Source of the DNA: Alteromonas pelagimontana
Lineage (GTDB): Bacteria > Pseudomonadota > Gammaproteobacteria > Enterobacterales > Alteromonadaceae
Length of the DNA stretch: 64,000 nucleotides
Assembly (NCBI RefSeq): GCF_002499975.2
Contig: NZ_CP052766.1
Span: forward strand, 496,001 to 560,000
Reading direction: 5' to 3'
Under the pieces are notes generated by a model. That model saw only the letters and a list, made by a program, of their open reading frames with translations, did no database searches and had not been told where the DNA came from. Shown one piece after another: positions 19,594 through 28,090 of this stretch. Numbering within the stretch: position 1 is the first letter of the stretch; each line of letters starts with the position of its first letter. The translations under genes were made by a program, and so were the position numbers.

Positions 19594-20256
19594 ATGTTAT
19601 TACGTTTATCTACGCTTTCGGCCACTGTGCTGCTCTCGACTGCTCTCACGTCTGGCTGTGTTATTCATGTGGGCGGTGATTACAAAAACCGGCCTGGCAC
19701 CTCTGTAAGTAGTATACTTGGCGGCATTAACATTGATGCGGGGCACCGCGTTGGGAATTTATCTACTGTTAACGGCGGTATCGAATTAGAAGATGATGTT
19801 ACTGCCAAAAGCCTCAGCGTTGTCAATGGGGGCGTAGCACTGGGCACTAATGTGACCATAACTGACATTGAAGTAGTTAATGGAGACATTGAAGCAGAAA
19901 GTGGTCTTGTTGTGTCTGGAAGCGTTGAAACAGTGAACGGCGATATCCATTTTGGAAAAAGCTCCTCAATAGAAAAAAACCTGATCACTGTCAACGGTGA
20001 TATTGATATAGTTAGCAGCACAATTAAAGGCAATATATCTACCGTTAACGGTAACATCACCATCGACGGGAGTTCCCACATTCGCGGAGATATTGTCTAC
20101 GAAAAACGCAGTGACAACGACTGGAACAAAAATAGTCGGATTCCCGTCCTAACCCTCGGGGAAAATGTAACTGTGGCGGGAAATATCGTTTTACACCAGG
20201 ACGTGGAGCTGCATTTGGCTACGGCGGCCCAAGAAGCGAAAGTAATAAGACGCTAG
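19594..20256 (+). CDS. Repeat-built beta-solenoid-like lipoprotein
   Basis: A 220-residue protein with a lipoprotein signal (TSGC, Cys22). Residues about 55-170 consist of roughly 18-residue repeats centred on TVNGGI, VVNGGV, VVNGDI, TVNGDI and TVNGNI, alternating with hydrophobic and Ser/Thr positions, as expected for a right-handed beta-helix similar to bactofilin or polymer-forming proteins. The C-terminal part (LTLGENVTVAGNIVL) resembles one more turn. The function is unknown; an envelope scaffold is plausible. AAGGA precedes the ATG. The strongly folded leader at 19433-19572 suggests post-transcriptional control. Confidence 0.8.
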   Translation: MLLRLSTLSATVLLSTALTSGCVIHVGGDYKNRPGTSVSSILGGINIDAGHRVGNLSTVNGGIELEDDVTAKSLSVVNGGVALGTNVTITDIEVVNGDIEAESGLVVSGSVETVNGDIHFGKSSSIEKNLITVNGDIDIVSSTIKGNISTVNGNITIDGSSHIRGDIVYEKRSDNDWNKNSRIPVLTLGENVTVAGNIVLHQDVELHLATAAQEAKVIRR

Positions 20257-20346
20257 ACTAACGTTAACGGTGCAACATCAGGTAATTAGGGTCAAAATAA
20301 TATTATTTTCAGAACCTGTGTTGTTAAACAAAAAAAGCAAATTTCC

Positions 20347-21615
20347 GAGACTGTAAAAAGATCTGTGTAAGTGGCATTCTTAATTTGTTGAAAGGAATAC
20401 AGAATGCCAATATCAGACAAACTTATCGATCAGCTACTAGATGGCTGCAACTCCCCAGACGATATCCTCGGCGAAGCCGGGCTGCTTAAGCAGTTGACCA
20501 AGAAGGTGGCTGAGCGGGCCTTGAGCGCTGGGAACAACATCTTGGTTATGCCAAACATGCTCCCGAGGGTAAGAACTCGGGCAATTCCCGTAACGGAAAA
20601 TCCAGTAAAAAGATCCGTTCCGTTCATGGTGAGATTGACCTGGACGTGCCGCGTGATCGCAACGGCAGCTTTGAGCCAAAGCTGGTTAAAAAGGGCGACA
20701 AGCAGCTTCATGGATTCGATGATCGAATCGTTTCACTCTATGCCAGAGGTATGACGACTCGCGACATTCAGGCCCACTTTGAAGAATCTTATGGTGTAGA
20801 GGTCTCAGCCACCCTTATCTCTCAGGTCACCAATGAGGTGCTGGATGAGGTTAAACAATGGCAACAGCGTCCGTTAGATGCGGTGTATCCTGTGGTGTAT
20901 CTGGATTGCCTGGTGGTACGCAGCCGTGATTCCGGTGCAGTACAAAATAAATCCGTATACCTGGCGCTTGGCATCAACACGGAAGGTGAAAAGGAACTGC
21001 TGGGCCTGTGGATGGCTCAGACCGAAGGCGCTAAGTTTTGGCTGTCAGTGATGAACGAACTGAAAAACCGTGGGGTTCAGGATATCTTTATCGCCTGTTG
21101 CGATGGTCTGAAAGGCTTTCCGGAAGCCATTGAAGCGGTTTATCCGAAAACACAAGTGCAACTGTGTATCGTGCATCAAATTCGCCACTCTCTTCGCTAC
21201 GTGAACTGGAAGCAGCGCAAGGTAATTGCCGCTGACCTGAAACGTATCTACGGCGCTGCTACATTGGCAGAGGCTGAAATGGCGCTGACTGAGTTCGCTG
21301 AGAAATGGGATGAACAGCATCCGACAATCAGTATGTCATGGCGCAACAACTGGGCCCGCTTGAGCGTATTCTTCGATTATCCACCAGAAATCCGCAAGGT
21401 AATCTATACCACCAATGCGATTGAATCTCTGAATGCCAGCCTGCGGAAAATCACTAAAACCAGACGGTCATTCCCGACCGATGACTCAGTATTGAAGATA
21501 CTTTATCTGGCGCTACACCAGATATCGAAGAAGTGGACAATGCCAATAAGAGATTGGAAAGCGGCCATGAGCCAGTTTATGATTATGTATAGTGACCGCG
21601 TATCACTATGCTCTG
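20347..21615 (+). mobile_element. IS256-family element, truncated at its right end
   Basis: The left end looks like an IS256-type terminal repeat (GAGACTGTAAAAAGATCTG from 20347), followed by the transposase region with a good ribosome site. No inverted copy of that end is found after the transposase; the sequence passes straight into the DUF3010 gene. The transposase is also frameshifted. The element should be inactive. Confidence 0.75.
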
Positions 21616-21644
21616 CCTCATTATTAACAGACCATATTTGCTAG
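20404..21644 (+). pseudogene. IS256-family transposase, frameshifted and fused to foreign tail
   Basis: The first 42 codons encode the usual N-terminus (DDILGEAGLLKQLTKKVAERAL). An indel at about 20530 then breaks the frame; the remainder continues from EQHLGY at 20532 in another frame through VHGEIDLDVPRDR. The mutator-type catalytic region follows, including YPVVYLDCLVVRSRD (first Asp), ACCDGLKGFPEAI (second Asp) and the NAIESLNASLR Glu region. The normal end after DRVSL lacks its stop, so about eleven unrelated residues are added up to 21644, consistent with loss of the right end. DDE residues survive but the reading frame does not. Confidence 0.88.
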
Positions 21645-22093
21645 AGGTTAGTTGGTGTTTGCGATAGGCTGTCACGTTTTATTAACCATGCATAAGCGGT
21701 AGTAAAGGCAGTCTCTTGAAACTGTTTTAAACCAGTGTCTGAAAAAGGTACTGTGATTGGGTTTCTGCGTAAGGATTCTTTAATATCAGTTGGGTTAAAT
21801 ACAACAACCTCTAACCCTTCGATTAATTCAATAGCCGCTTCTAGTTTAAAGCCAATGGCACTGCCTGCAAATTTACCCTTACTTTGGCGCTGGCGGATTA
21901 TCACAGCATCAATTTTGTAGTCGGCGACGAGTTTAGCGAAAGTACTTTGAAAGCTTTTTAGCCCTTTGGCACTAGTATCGGCTAACGTTAACCGTCGTGT
22001 ACGGCAGTCGGGAACATGAAACAAACCATCTATCAGTGACAACAGACATACCGTTGCTTCGTTACCTTTTAAATCTACACCACAAACTTTCAT
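21641..22093 (-). CDS. DUF3010 family protein
   Basis: A 150-residue protein starting MKVCGVDLKGNEA, recognisable as the DUF3010 family found in Vibrio, Shewanella and Alteromonas; no function is established. The N-terminal strand with an acidic residue (GVDLKG), the later GSAIGFKLEAAIELI and the mid-protein AVIIRQR resemble an RNase H-like or Holliday-resolvase-like fold, which is inference. AGGA precedes the ATG. Its stop overlaps the fused tail of the truncated IS256 transposase by four bases, so the IS deletion endpoint lies right at its 3' end and the last residues may not be native. Confidence 0.75.
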   Translation of the reverse strand: MKVCGVDLKGNEATVCLLSLIDGLFHVPDCRTRRLTLADTSAKGLKSFQSTFAKLVADYKIDAVIIRQRQSKGKFAGSAIGFKLEAAIELIEGLEVVVFNPTDIKESLRRNPITVPFSDTGLKQFQETAFTTAYAWLIKRDSLSQTPTNL

Positions 22094-22278
22094 ATTAGTT
22101 CCTATTTACATTTGCCTGCCATTATAACGTGTTTCGCTACAAAGTTACTGCTCTATAGAGACCACAGCCGTCCCGTTAATTCCGTACTCCATAGTGCTGT
22201 ATTTACGTACATATAATGTTGCTTTCTACCATACTTCATCAGTAACCGTTCGGCCATAACATCTTGATCTTATTTTAA

Positions 22279-22304
22279 GTGTCCACTCATTTTTAAGTGG
22301 ACAC
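22279..22304. repeat. Inverted repeat at left edge of decayed IS66 element
   Basis: GTGTCCACT (22279-22287) and AGTGGACAC (22296-22304) form a 9-bp stem with an 8-base loop, just beyond the transposase stop. No IS66 terminal GTAAGCG motif occurs here, so this may be a terminator or the scar of another insertion. Confidence 0.45.
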
Positions 22305-22310
22305 CTATTT

Positions 22311-23711
22311 TTAGAGTGCGTCAGTCGCTTGCGTGTGAGTCAGGTCGATGTTCCACGGCAACAGTTCATCGATCCGGTTGATAGGATGTTGGCCAATACG
22401 CTTCAGTACAGCAGTGAGGTACTGACTTGGATTGAGACCATTGAGCTTGGCTGTGCTGAGCAAGCTATATAGCGCAGCGGCACGCTGACCGCCAGCAACG
22501 GAGCCTGCAAACAAGTAATTCTTGCGGCCTGATGCTATCGGGCGCAGTGAACGCTCTGCGGTATTGTTATCGACAAATGCCCGCCCATTCTGGATATACG
22601 CTACCAGGCCTTCCCATTGGTTCAAGGCATAGCGCACCGCCTTCGACAGGCCAGAGCCTTTCGATAAGGTACGTAATGTCGCTTGCAACCAGGTATACAG
22701 TTCATCCAGTATCGGGATGGACTGTTGTTGTCTCACTTGTTGCCGTACATCGGGCGGTGTGTTTTTAATGGTCTTTTCGATGGCATAAAGCTGTTGGATA
22801 GTGGTGATGGCCTGTTCCGCAATCGGCGAAGGGCCGGCTTGGATTATATCGTAGAACTTGCGCCTGACGGGTGCCCAACAGCCAGTGAAGATCACGCCTT
22901 TATGATAAACGCGTTATATCCGGCATACGCATCCGTTTGCAGAGAGCCTGCATAGCCTTTCAGGTGCGAGGTGGGATGGAGACTTTTTCTGTCTTCACTG
23001 TAGTGTAGCCATACCGCAGGTGGGGCGTTTTCATTCCAGTCACGCCCATCACGTACATAGGTCCAGTAACGACCCGTTTGCGTTTTGCCTTTGCCCGGTT
23101 TTAAGGTAGGGGCCGTGGTATCATCTGCGTAGATGCGGTTGATGGTCCTGGTATTTATCGACCATCACCTGAGTCAGTAACGCGCTACTGGCTAAGCCTT
23201 TGGGGATCACACGTTGTGGTGCCTCACCCTGGATGAGAGTATGGCAGCATGCACAACTATATTTAGGCCGCACGATTTTTATCACGCGGTAAGACACTGG
23301 TACCACATCTAACACCTCAGAGACATCATCACCGATGTGCTTTAGTTCACCGGCACAGTCAGGGCAGCTCTGAGGGGATTCCACACGCCGTTCTTCGCGC
23401 GGCAAGTGCTCTGGTAATGAGATTCTGCGTTTAGGTATAGCAGTTTTGTCTCTGCCGGGTAAGGTCGCATCGGCGGTTTGCGCTGCTTGTGTTTCTAACT
23501 CTTCAAGCTGTAATTCTATTTGGTGAATTTGCTTTTCTACTTGTTCAGAAGAACGACCAAACTGACGACGACGCAACACCAACAACGCCTGTTGTAAGGT
23601 GAGGATCAGTGTCTCCTTTTGAGCCAGTTTCGCTTGCATTTGCACCACCATCTGTTGGAGTGTTTGCGGGTCGTCGGGCAAGGTGTTTGTCGTCGTTTTC
23701 ATGCCGGGCAT
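22311..23711 (-). pseudogene. tnpC: IS66 transposase TnpC, internally deleted and frameshifted
   Basis: The N-terminal part (from 23711) has the coiled leader and the zinc-binding CPDCAGELKHIGDDVSE region, then ends after VMVDKYQDHQP. The next recognisable homology, in another frame, is ADDTTAPTLKPGKGKTQTGR with RYWTYVRD and YAGYN. Around 80-90 residues normally between these blocks are missing, pointing to a deletion at about 23135. A second frame change at about 22905 leads to the C-terminal part (GCWAPVRRKFYDI to NTAERSLRPIASGRKNYLFAGS). The catalytic core is therefore broken. Confidence 0.88.
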
Positions 23712-23763
23712 TATACCATCAAGCCCAGGTTAACACACTGATTTAATGTGATTTTATTACCTT

Positions 23764-24111
23764 TTATCCTGCATTCTTCGGGACGTAGCGATGTGCAGGT
23801 GGTCGCCAGTCAACCCCTTCAAGCAGTAAGGATAATTGGGCGTGTGTTAAGTGCACTGCACCGGATTGGGAAGCAGGCCAAACGAACTTACCTTGCTCTA
23901 ATCGCTTATAGTACATGCACAATCCCTGGCCATCCCACCAGAGTAATTTTACCCTGTCGCCACGACGTCCCCGAAACACAAACACCTGGCCTGCAAACGG
24001 ATCTTTGTTCAACACATGTTGCACTAACGCCGTTAAACCATCGAAGCCTTTACGCATATCAGTATGGCCGGCACACAGCCAGATGCGAAGGTCGTGAGAT
24101 AACGTAATCAT
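23764..24111 (-). CDS. tnpB: IS66 accessory protein TnpB
   Basis: A 115-residue IS66 Orf2 protein. The conserved HTDMRKGFDGLTALVQ, FVFRGRRGDRVKLLWWDGQGLCMYYKRLEQGKFVWP and LLEGVDW blocks are all present, so it appears full length. It is required with TnpA and TnpC for IS66 transposition. Its start overlaps the tnpA stop (ATGA-type coupling). It is the only intact gene of this copy. Confidence 0.92.
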   Translation of the reverse strand: MITLSHDLRIWLCAGHTDMRKGFDGLTALVQHVLNKDPFAGQVFVFRGRRGDRVKLLWWDGQGLCMYYKRLEQGKFVWPASQSGAVHLTHAQLSLLLEGVDWRPPAHRYVPKNAG

Positions 24112-24480
24112 AATAACGCCGACAACAATATACGTACTAGTTGCTCGTCGGCATGATCCACTGTCACACGATGACCCGTGGTAAGCTCCACGGTAATCGA
24201 AGAGGGAGCGGGTACAGGTTGTTTAGGCGGCGACGTGATAACCGGTAAAAACGCAGCAGGTTCCTCTTTGTGCATCAGCGACTGCATACCCATTGCAACG
24301 CGCACCCAGCGAGACTGCCCCTTTTTAACTTCTCGTATCCAGCGGAACACCTGGTTAGTATTGATGTTATTATCTCTGGCAATCAGCGACACTGAACGAA
24401 AAGGAAATGGTGGCTTGGTTGACGATATCCATCTTCCATTGGGGACTGAACGTTCGCCGACCGGCTGCGTCAACTTTCAT
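24108..24480 (-). pseudogene. tnpA: IS66 TnpA with N-terminal frameshift
   Basis: The natural start is ATG 24480 (MKVDAAGRRTFSPQWKMDIV), but that frame stops after 36 codons. The conserved body SVSLIARDNNINTNQVFRWIREVKK lies in the next frame, implying an indel near 24385-24395. An open frame from a TTG at 24473 reads through in the body frame but gives an N-terminus unlike TnpA. The helix-turn-helix and C-terminal part are otherwise preserved, overlapping tnpB by four bases. Confidence 0.8.
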
Positions 24481-24571
24481 ATCCAACGATTAATATCCTG
24501 TTATAGATTGGCTATTTCAATAGCATGCCCGATCTAACGCAGGACTGAAGATGTGTTGCCCGTACGCTTAC

Positions 24572-25148
24572 CATTTCGGCTTCGTCAGCTTTTTTTCACT
24601 AGAAAGTTTATACGCCCACCGCCTGTGGCTGTTTTCGCAACTTTATCATCGCGCATTATTCCTGTCGGCAACACCTGTACTCAGCATCTCCCGTTTTCTA
24701 CACTAGCGGCAATTTCCGGCTCAGCATCAACATCTAGCTTTCGCACAGGGTTGTTTACAGTCAGATTAATTATTTTAAAACAGTGTGCTATATTAGCAGG
24801 CGGTGGCGGCATAGCCGCGTAGGTTTATTTCTGCGCGCCTAACACATATGAGCCTCCGGGCTGTCAATGAAAAAAGATAGCCCTTTGACCACTATTTCAA
24901 GATCAATACTTAGCCCTTTATAGAACCCGTTTACTTCGTCTGTCATGGTCGATGTTAGGCGTATTGCCTACGTCAAACACATATAGAGGCTCTTAATGTT
25001 GCACTTTTCAATTCCATCTGACTGGCAACGGCACTAGACATTCATCGGTTAACCTTTCTCTGTCCTATTCAAAACTAAGTGGCTGCTTTACGCCAGTTAG
25101 TACCGGGCTCAGTGAAGGTGTAAGCAAATTCTGAAAAAGGAAATGATG
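24572..25148. other. Gene-poor spacer between IS66 and IS110-type elements
   Basis: About 580 bases with no convincing gene; the longest plus-strand frame begins inside the IS66 end and has no recognisable motif or ribosome site. A 10-bp inverted repeat CCACCGCCTG (24616-24625) / CAGGCGGTGG (24797-24806) and a GCCTAAC...GTTAGGC pair (around 24838 and 24953) are present. It is probably remnant DNA between insertions. Confidence 0.5.
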
Positions 25149-25291
25149 CGCAACAGTGGCATGTCTAATCAAACGCAACGGGTTATGAGCTGTTGGTATA
25201 CTTATCGAAGCTGCTGATTGCAGAGTGTTGTGCGATAAGACGATACTCGTCGTTTAACCAGTTAGACGCTAAAGCTCATGCCACTGTGCGA
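25149..25291 (-). ncRNA. Candidate bridge/seek RNA of the IS110-type element (structured non-coding end)
   Basis: Directly past the transposase stop lies a nested fold. ACAGTGGCATG (25153-25163) pairs perfectly with CATGCCACTGT (25277-25287), GTCTAA (25163-25168) with TTAGAC (25262-25267, sharing one G with the outer stem), GGTTA (25181-25185) with TAACC (25255-25259), and CTTATCG (25201-25207) with CGATAAG (25233-25239). A small GACGA-TAC-TCGTC hairpin sits at 25239-25251. Single-stranded loops remain between stems. IS1111-group members of the IS110 family encode their guide RNA in this downstream end, so this is a good candidate; transcription and loop identities are unproved. Confidence 0.5.
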
Positions 25292-25292
25292 C

Positions 25293-26342
25293 TTACCCGT
25301 TTAAAAAGCGCTCTTCATCAAACACCTGTTGGTTTTTCAGCATAAAGTAGATACATCGCCCAATTTTATGAGCTAAAGCTGATAAGGCTTTAGCTTTGCT
25401 CATGCGTTTTTGCAGGTTAGCCAGGTAGCGTTTAGCGTTGTCATTGCCTTTCAGGTACAACACTGCCGCTTCACTGAAGGCCCATTTCAAATGAGCATTG
25501 CCGATTTTGTTCCCCTGTGTGCCATACGACTTACCCGCAGATTCCGCTTTGCATTTTACTAACCGTGAATAGGATGCGAATTTCTGAACAGAGGGAAAGC
25601 GTTGAATATCGCCAACCTCATATAAAATCGTGAGTGCAAGGATTTTACCAACACCTGGAAACGACTTAAGAATATGCAGGTCACGAGCATTATGCGTTTG
25701 CGCCTGAGTTTTTACATAGTGTTCAATTTTATACAGTTCATGCACCATGGTACTGATGATATTGAGATTTAAATCCATACTTTTCTGCACAGCTTCATCC
25801 GGGAAAAAGTGATGCATTTTCTGGCGATCGGGTGAGTTTTGCAGATTTAACCGGGTTTCGAGTGCGGGTAGGTTATATTGGCTAATCGTACTGGCTACAT
25901 GTGCTTTAAGTTGTGCACTCATTCTCATAATATGCGTTCGACGACGCAGCGCATCACGAATGGAACGGTGCTCTTTTGAATACGCGTGAGCTAAGGGGAA
26001 GTTGCCGCCGCGAATAAGCTTGGCAATCTTTAGTGCATCAATTTTATCATTCTTGGTTTTCCCGGCATGAATGGCTTTCATCTAAAGCGCGTGGCCGAGA
26101 ATAAAATCGATATTGTGCTGTTCACAGAAATCTGACACCCAGTACCAGCAGTGCATGCATTCCACACCAACTACGATATTGCCCAAATAGGGAGTTAACA
26201 GCGCCAGTAACTTTTCAGGTGAGTCACCGATTTTCTCGTGGACTAAGATATTGTTTTCATTATCGATAATGCAGACATACAGTAACCGTGTATGAAGATC
26301 GATTCCACAATAGTAAGGATGTGTATTAGTATAAAAGTTCAT
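25293..26342 (-). pseudogene. IS110-family DEDD transposase with one in-frame amber codon
   Basis: The frame is continuous from ATG 26342 to 25293 except for a TAG at 26082-26084, between GHAL and MKAIHAGKTKNDKID. Related transposases read GHALYMKAIHGGK there, so a Tyr codon has become amber. The catalytic acidic residues are visible as CGIDLH (Asp), GVECM (Glu) and KNDKIDALKIA (Asp pair). The C-terminal helix-hairpin SFPGVGKILALTILYEVGD and the Ser region SAGKSYGTQGNKIGNAHLKWAF are intact. A downstream ATG directly follows the TAG, but a 262-residue product from it would lack the first two catalytic acids. Confidence 0.88.
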
Positions 26343-26367
26343 TGAGTTTTCTCCCTCGGTTTGGTCG

Positions 26368-26400
26368 CCTATTAGGATAAACTCTGTTTATGCTGATAGG
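26368..26400 (-). repeat. Stem-loop in the upstream end of the IS110-type element
   Basis: ATAAAC (26377-26382) and GTTTAT (26386-26391) pair with a 3-base loop, nested inside CCTAT (26368-26372) / ATAGG (26396-26400). It lies 26 bases upstream of the transposase ATG and could affect its translation or be part of the left-end recombination site. Confidence 0.5.
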
Positions 26401-26486
26401 GAGGAGGCTCAATGAGTATCAAGCCACTGTAGGCACTCGCTGCCGCTCGTTGGAATTTATTTGCTCAGAAAATTAAAGGAATATAA

Positions 26487-26768
26487 GTGGCTCATCCAAC
26501 AATAAAAGCAAGAATCCATTGGCCAAGTACGGCAATGATACTCGTCGCTACAGTTTCAGCTCTGAAACCTATACTCTCTTCTCAAGACAATAATTTTATA
26601 CAAACTATCGGGTTCATTTGCTTGGCAGTTGCATCATTACCGCTACCTGCGAACTTGTTCAAGGAGAATATAATTACAATACTTTCAGCTTGTCGCAGTA
26701 CAAAATTCAGTAATTTTTACCTGGCTATGTTAATTATTGGCTTATTGCTAGTCGGCAATAGCAACTAG
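26487..26768 (+). CDS. Small membrane protein of unknown function
   Basis: A 93-residue frame beginning at GTG 26487, six bases after AAAGGAA. It contains about three hydrophobic stretches (MILVATVSALKPIL, IGFICLAVASLPLPANLF, FYLAMLIIGLLLVGN), so it is likely an inner-membrane protein. No family was recognised. It lies between the IS110-type element and the disrupted paiB-like gene in the accessory island. Confidence 0.5.
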   Translation: MAHPTIKARIHWPSTAMILVATVSALKPILSSQDNNFIQTIGFICLAVASLPLPANLFKENIITILSACRSTKFSNFYLAMLIIGLLLVGNSN

Positions 26769-27254
26769 TTGCATTAACGACGCACATAAAAAGAATTAAA
26801 ACGCGCGCGGGGCGCTATGTTTTTGCCCTTTCTTAAAAGCTAGCTGCCAAAAGGACAAGGATTATATGTACGTTCCCAAAAATATGGAATTATCAAATTC
26901 AGATGCAATTACTTCTCTCATTTCTGGCTACGGCTTCGGCCTATTGATTTCTCCTGATATGGAAACAACGCGCCTCCCGTTGTTATACGAATCTGGTACT
27001 GAAAGTTCGTCAATACTTGGACATATGGCAAGAGCCAATCCACAATGGAGGGATCTAAGCGGCAAAAGAGTGTCGGTCGTTTTTAACGGTCCCCACTCAT
27101 ATATTTCCCCTAGGTGGTACGTATCAAAACCAGCCGTACCAACCTGGAACTACGCCTCCGTCCAGTGCTTTGGTATATTCCAAGAGCTAAATAGCATTGA
27201 AACACTTAGTGCCATTTACGCACTTATTCGAAAGTATGAGCCCGAGCTCATGGA

Positions 27255-27262
27255 CAAAGAAG
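27255..27262. repeat. Target-site duplication, left copy
   Basis: CAAAGAAG immediately precedes the left inverted repeat of the IS66 element and is repeated exactly at 29612-29619. Eight base pairs is the normal IS66 duplication length. Confidence 0.93.
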
Positions 27263-27339
27263 GTGAGCGTCCGGTGATCACCACATTTAAATCCTGAAGT
27301 TACTCCGGCATCGTATTCCTTTTTCAGAAGGACAACACT

Positions 27340-27657
27340 ATGCGACAGCCTCGACGCAGCAAAGATGAATGGCGATCAATATTTAAACAACAAGAGCAAA
27401 GCGGCCTGACAGCTGTCGAGTTTTGCCGCCAAGAATGTATTAACTTGCAGACTTACTATACGCGTCGACGGGATATTCAGTTGCATCAGTGCCATAGCAA
27501 CTTTATCCGGGTTAAGCGCGACGTGACAACCGTAGAGTCACGTATGGAAGACGTGCCTCATGCACTTACGCTGAAACATGGCGGCTCGCAATTGAGTGTG
27601 CCAGTAAACACCAACCCTCATTGGGTTGCCACTTTAATGAAGGCGCTGAACGAATGA
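27340..27657 (+). CDS. tnpA: IS66 TnpA
   Basis: A 105-residue IS66 Orf1-type protein with an N-terminal helix-turn-helix (WRSIFKQQEQSGLTAVEFCRQECINLQTYY), thought to bind element ends. Its TGA overlaps the tnpB ATG (ATGA), typical translational coupling. AGAAGGAC precedes the ATG. Confidence 0.88.
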   Translation: MRQPRRSKDEWRSIFKQQEQSGLTAVEFCRQECINLQTYYTRRRDIQLHQCHSNFIRVKRDVTTVESRMEDVPHALTLKHGGSQLSVPVNTNPHWVATLMKALNE

Positions 27658-28004
27658 AGATGTTCGTTGAGCCTGCTGATATTTATTTGTACATGGATAT
27701 CGTCGACTTCCGCAAGTCCATCAATGGTTTGATTGTGGTGGTTGAACAACAGATGCAACTGAATCCATTCCGTGATGCGTTGTTTGTCTTCTGTAATAAG
27801 AAGCGGGATAAGCTGAAAATCCTCTATTGGGATAAGACCGGCTTTGTCCTGTGGTACAAGCGCCTGGAAAAACACCGGTTCAAGTGGCCTAAAGACGACC
27901 AGATTCAGCACATATTGTTGGATGAACAGCAGTTACAATGGTTGTTATCCGGCTACGATGTGGTAGGTCACCAGCCACTGCATTACACCGCTTCCGGCTT
28001 ATAA
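27654..28004 (+). CDS. tnpB: IS66 TnpB
   Basis: A 116-residue Orf2 protein with VDFRKSINGLIVVVEQQM, FVFCNKKRDKLKILYWDKTGFVLWYKRLE and QLQWLLSGYD, the conserved TnpB blocks. The start at ATG 27654 is fixed by the ATGA overlap with tnpA; a longer frame reaches back inside tnpA. Full length. Confidence 0.93.
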   Translation: MKMFVEPADIYLYMDIVDFRKSINGLIVVVEQQMQLNPFRDALFVFCNKKRDKLKILYWDKTGFVLWYKRLEKHRFKWPKDDQIQHILLDEQQLQWLLSGYDVVGHQPLHYTASGL

Positions 28005-28090
28005 CCGGTGATCATAAGCAGCGATTATCGATCACGAAATCGTCTGAATAATGCTGGGTAATCAGTGACTTAATCGGCGATAATAATCTT

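Larger units (their letters stand above)
22311..24571 (-). mobile_element. IS66-family element, decayed
   Basis: The three-gene IS66 layout is read on the minus strand: tnpA, tnpB, tnpC. The tnpA-side end is recognisable at 24554-24571, where the outward-reading terminus GTAAGCGTACGGGCAACA matches the IS66 family GTAAGCG ends. The tnpC-side terminal repeat is not found, so the left boundary is approximate. tnpC carries an internal deletion and a frameshift, and tnpA a frameshift; only tnpB is intact. Confidence 0.85.
25150..26433 (-). mobile_element. IS110-family (IS1111-like) element
   Basis: A DEDD-type transposase is flanked by imperfect inverted repeats ACAGTGGCATG (25153-25163) and CAAGCCACTGT (26420-26430), matching at 10 of 11 positions. 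This gives an element of about 1.28 kb, normal for the family. IS110 elements generate no target duplication, and none is seen. Boundaries are approximate. The upstream end also holds a small hairpin (26377-26391). The transposase has an in-frame stop. Confidence 0.65.

Noticed and set aside
20404..20754. 116-codon frame as a separate gene before the IS256 transposase
   Set aside because: Its first 42 codons are the transposase N-terminus; the rest is out-of-frame reading after the indel.
24553..24822. 89-codon plus-strand frame beside the decayed IS66
   Set aside because: It begins inside the IS66 terminal repeat, has no ribosome site, no family pattern and an odd Arg/Pro/Phe composition.
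24838..24960. GCCTAAC...GTTAGGC pair resembling integron attC core sites
   Set aside because: The inner L-box pairing expected of attC is not found, no integrase is present, and equivalent sites are absent between the neighbouring small genes.
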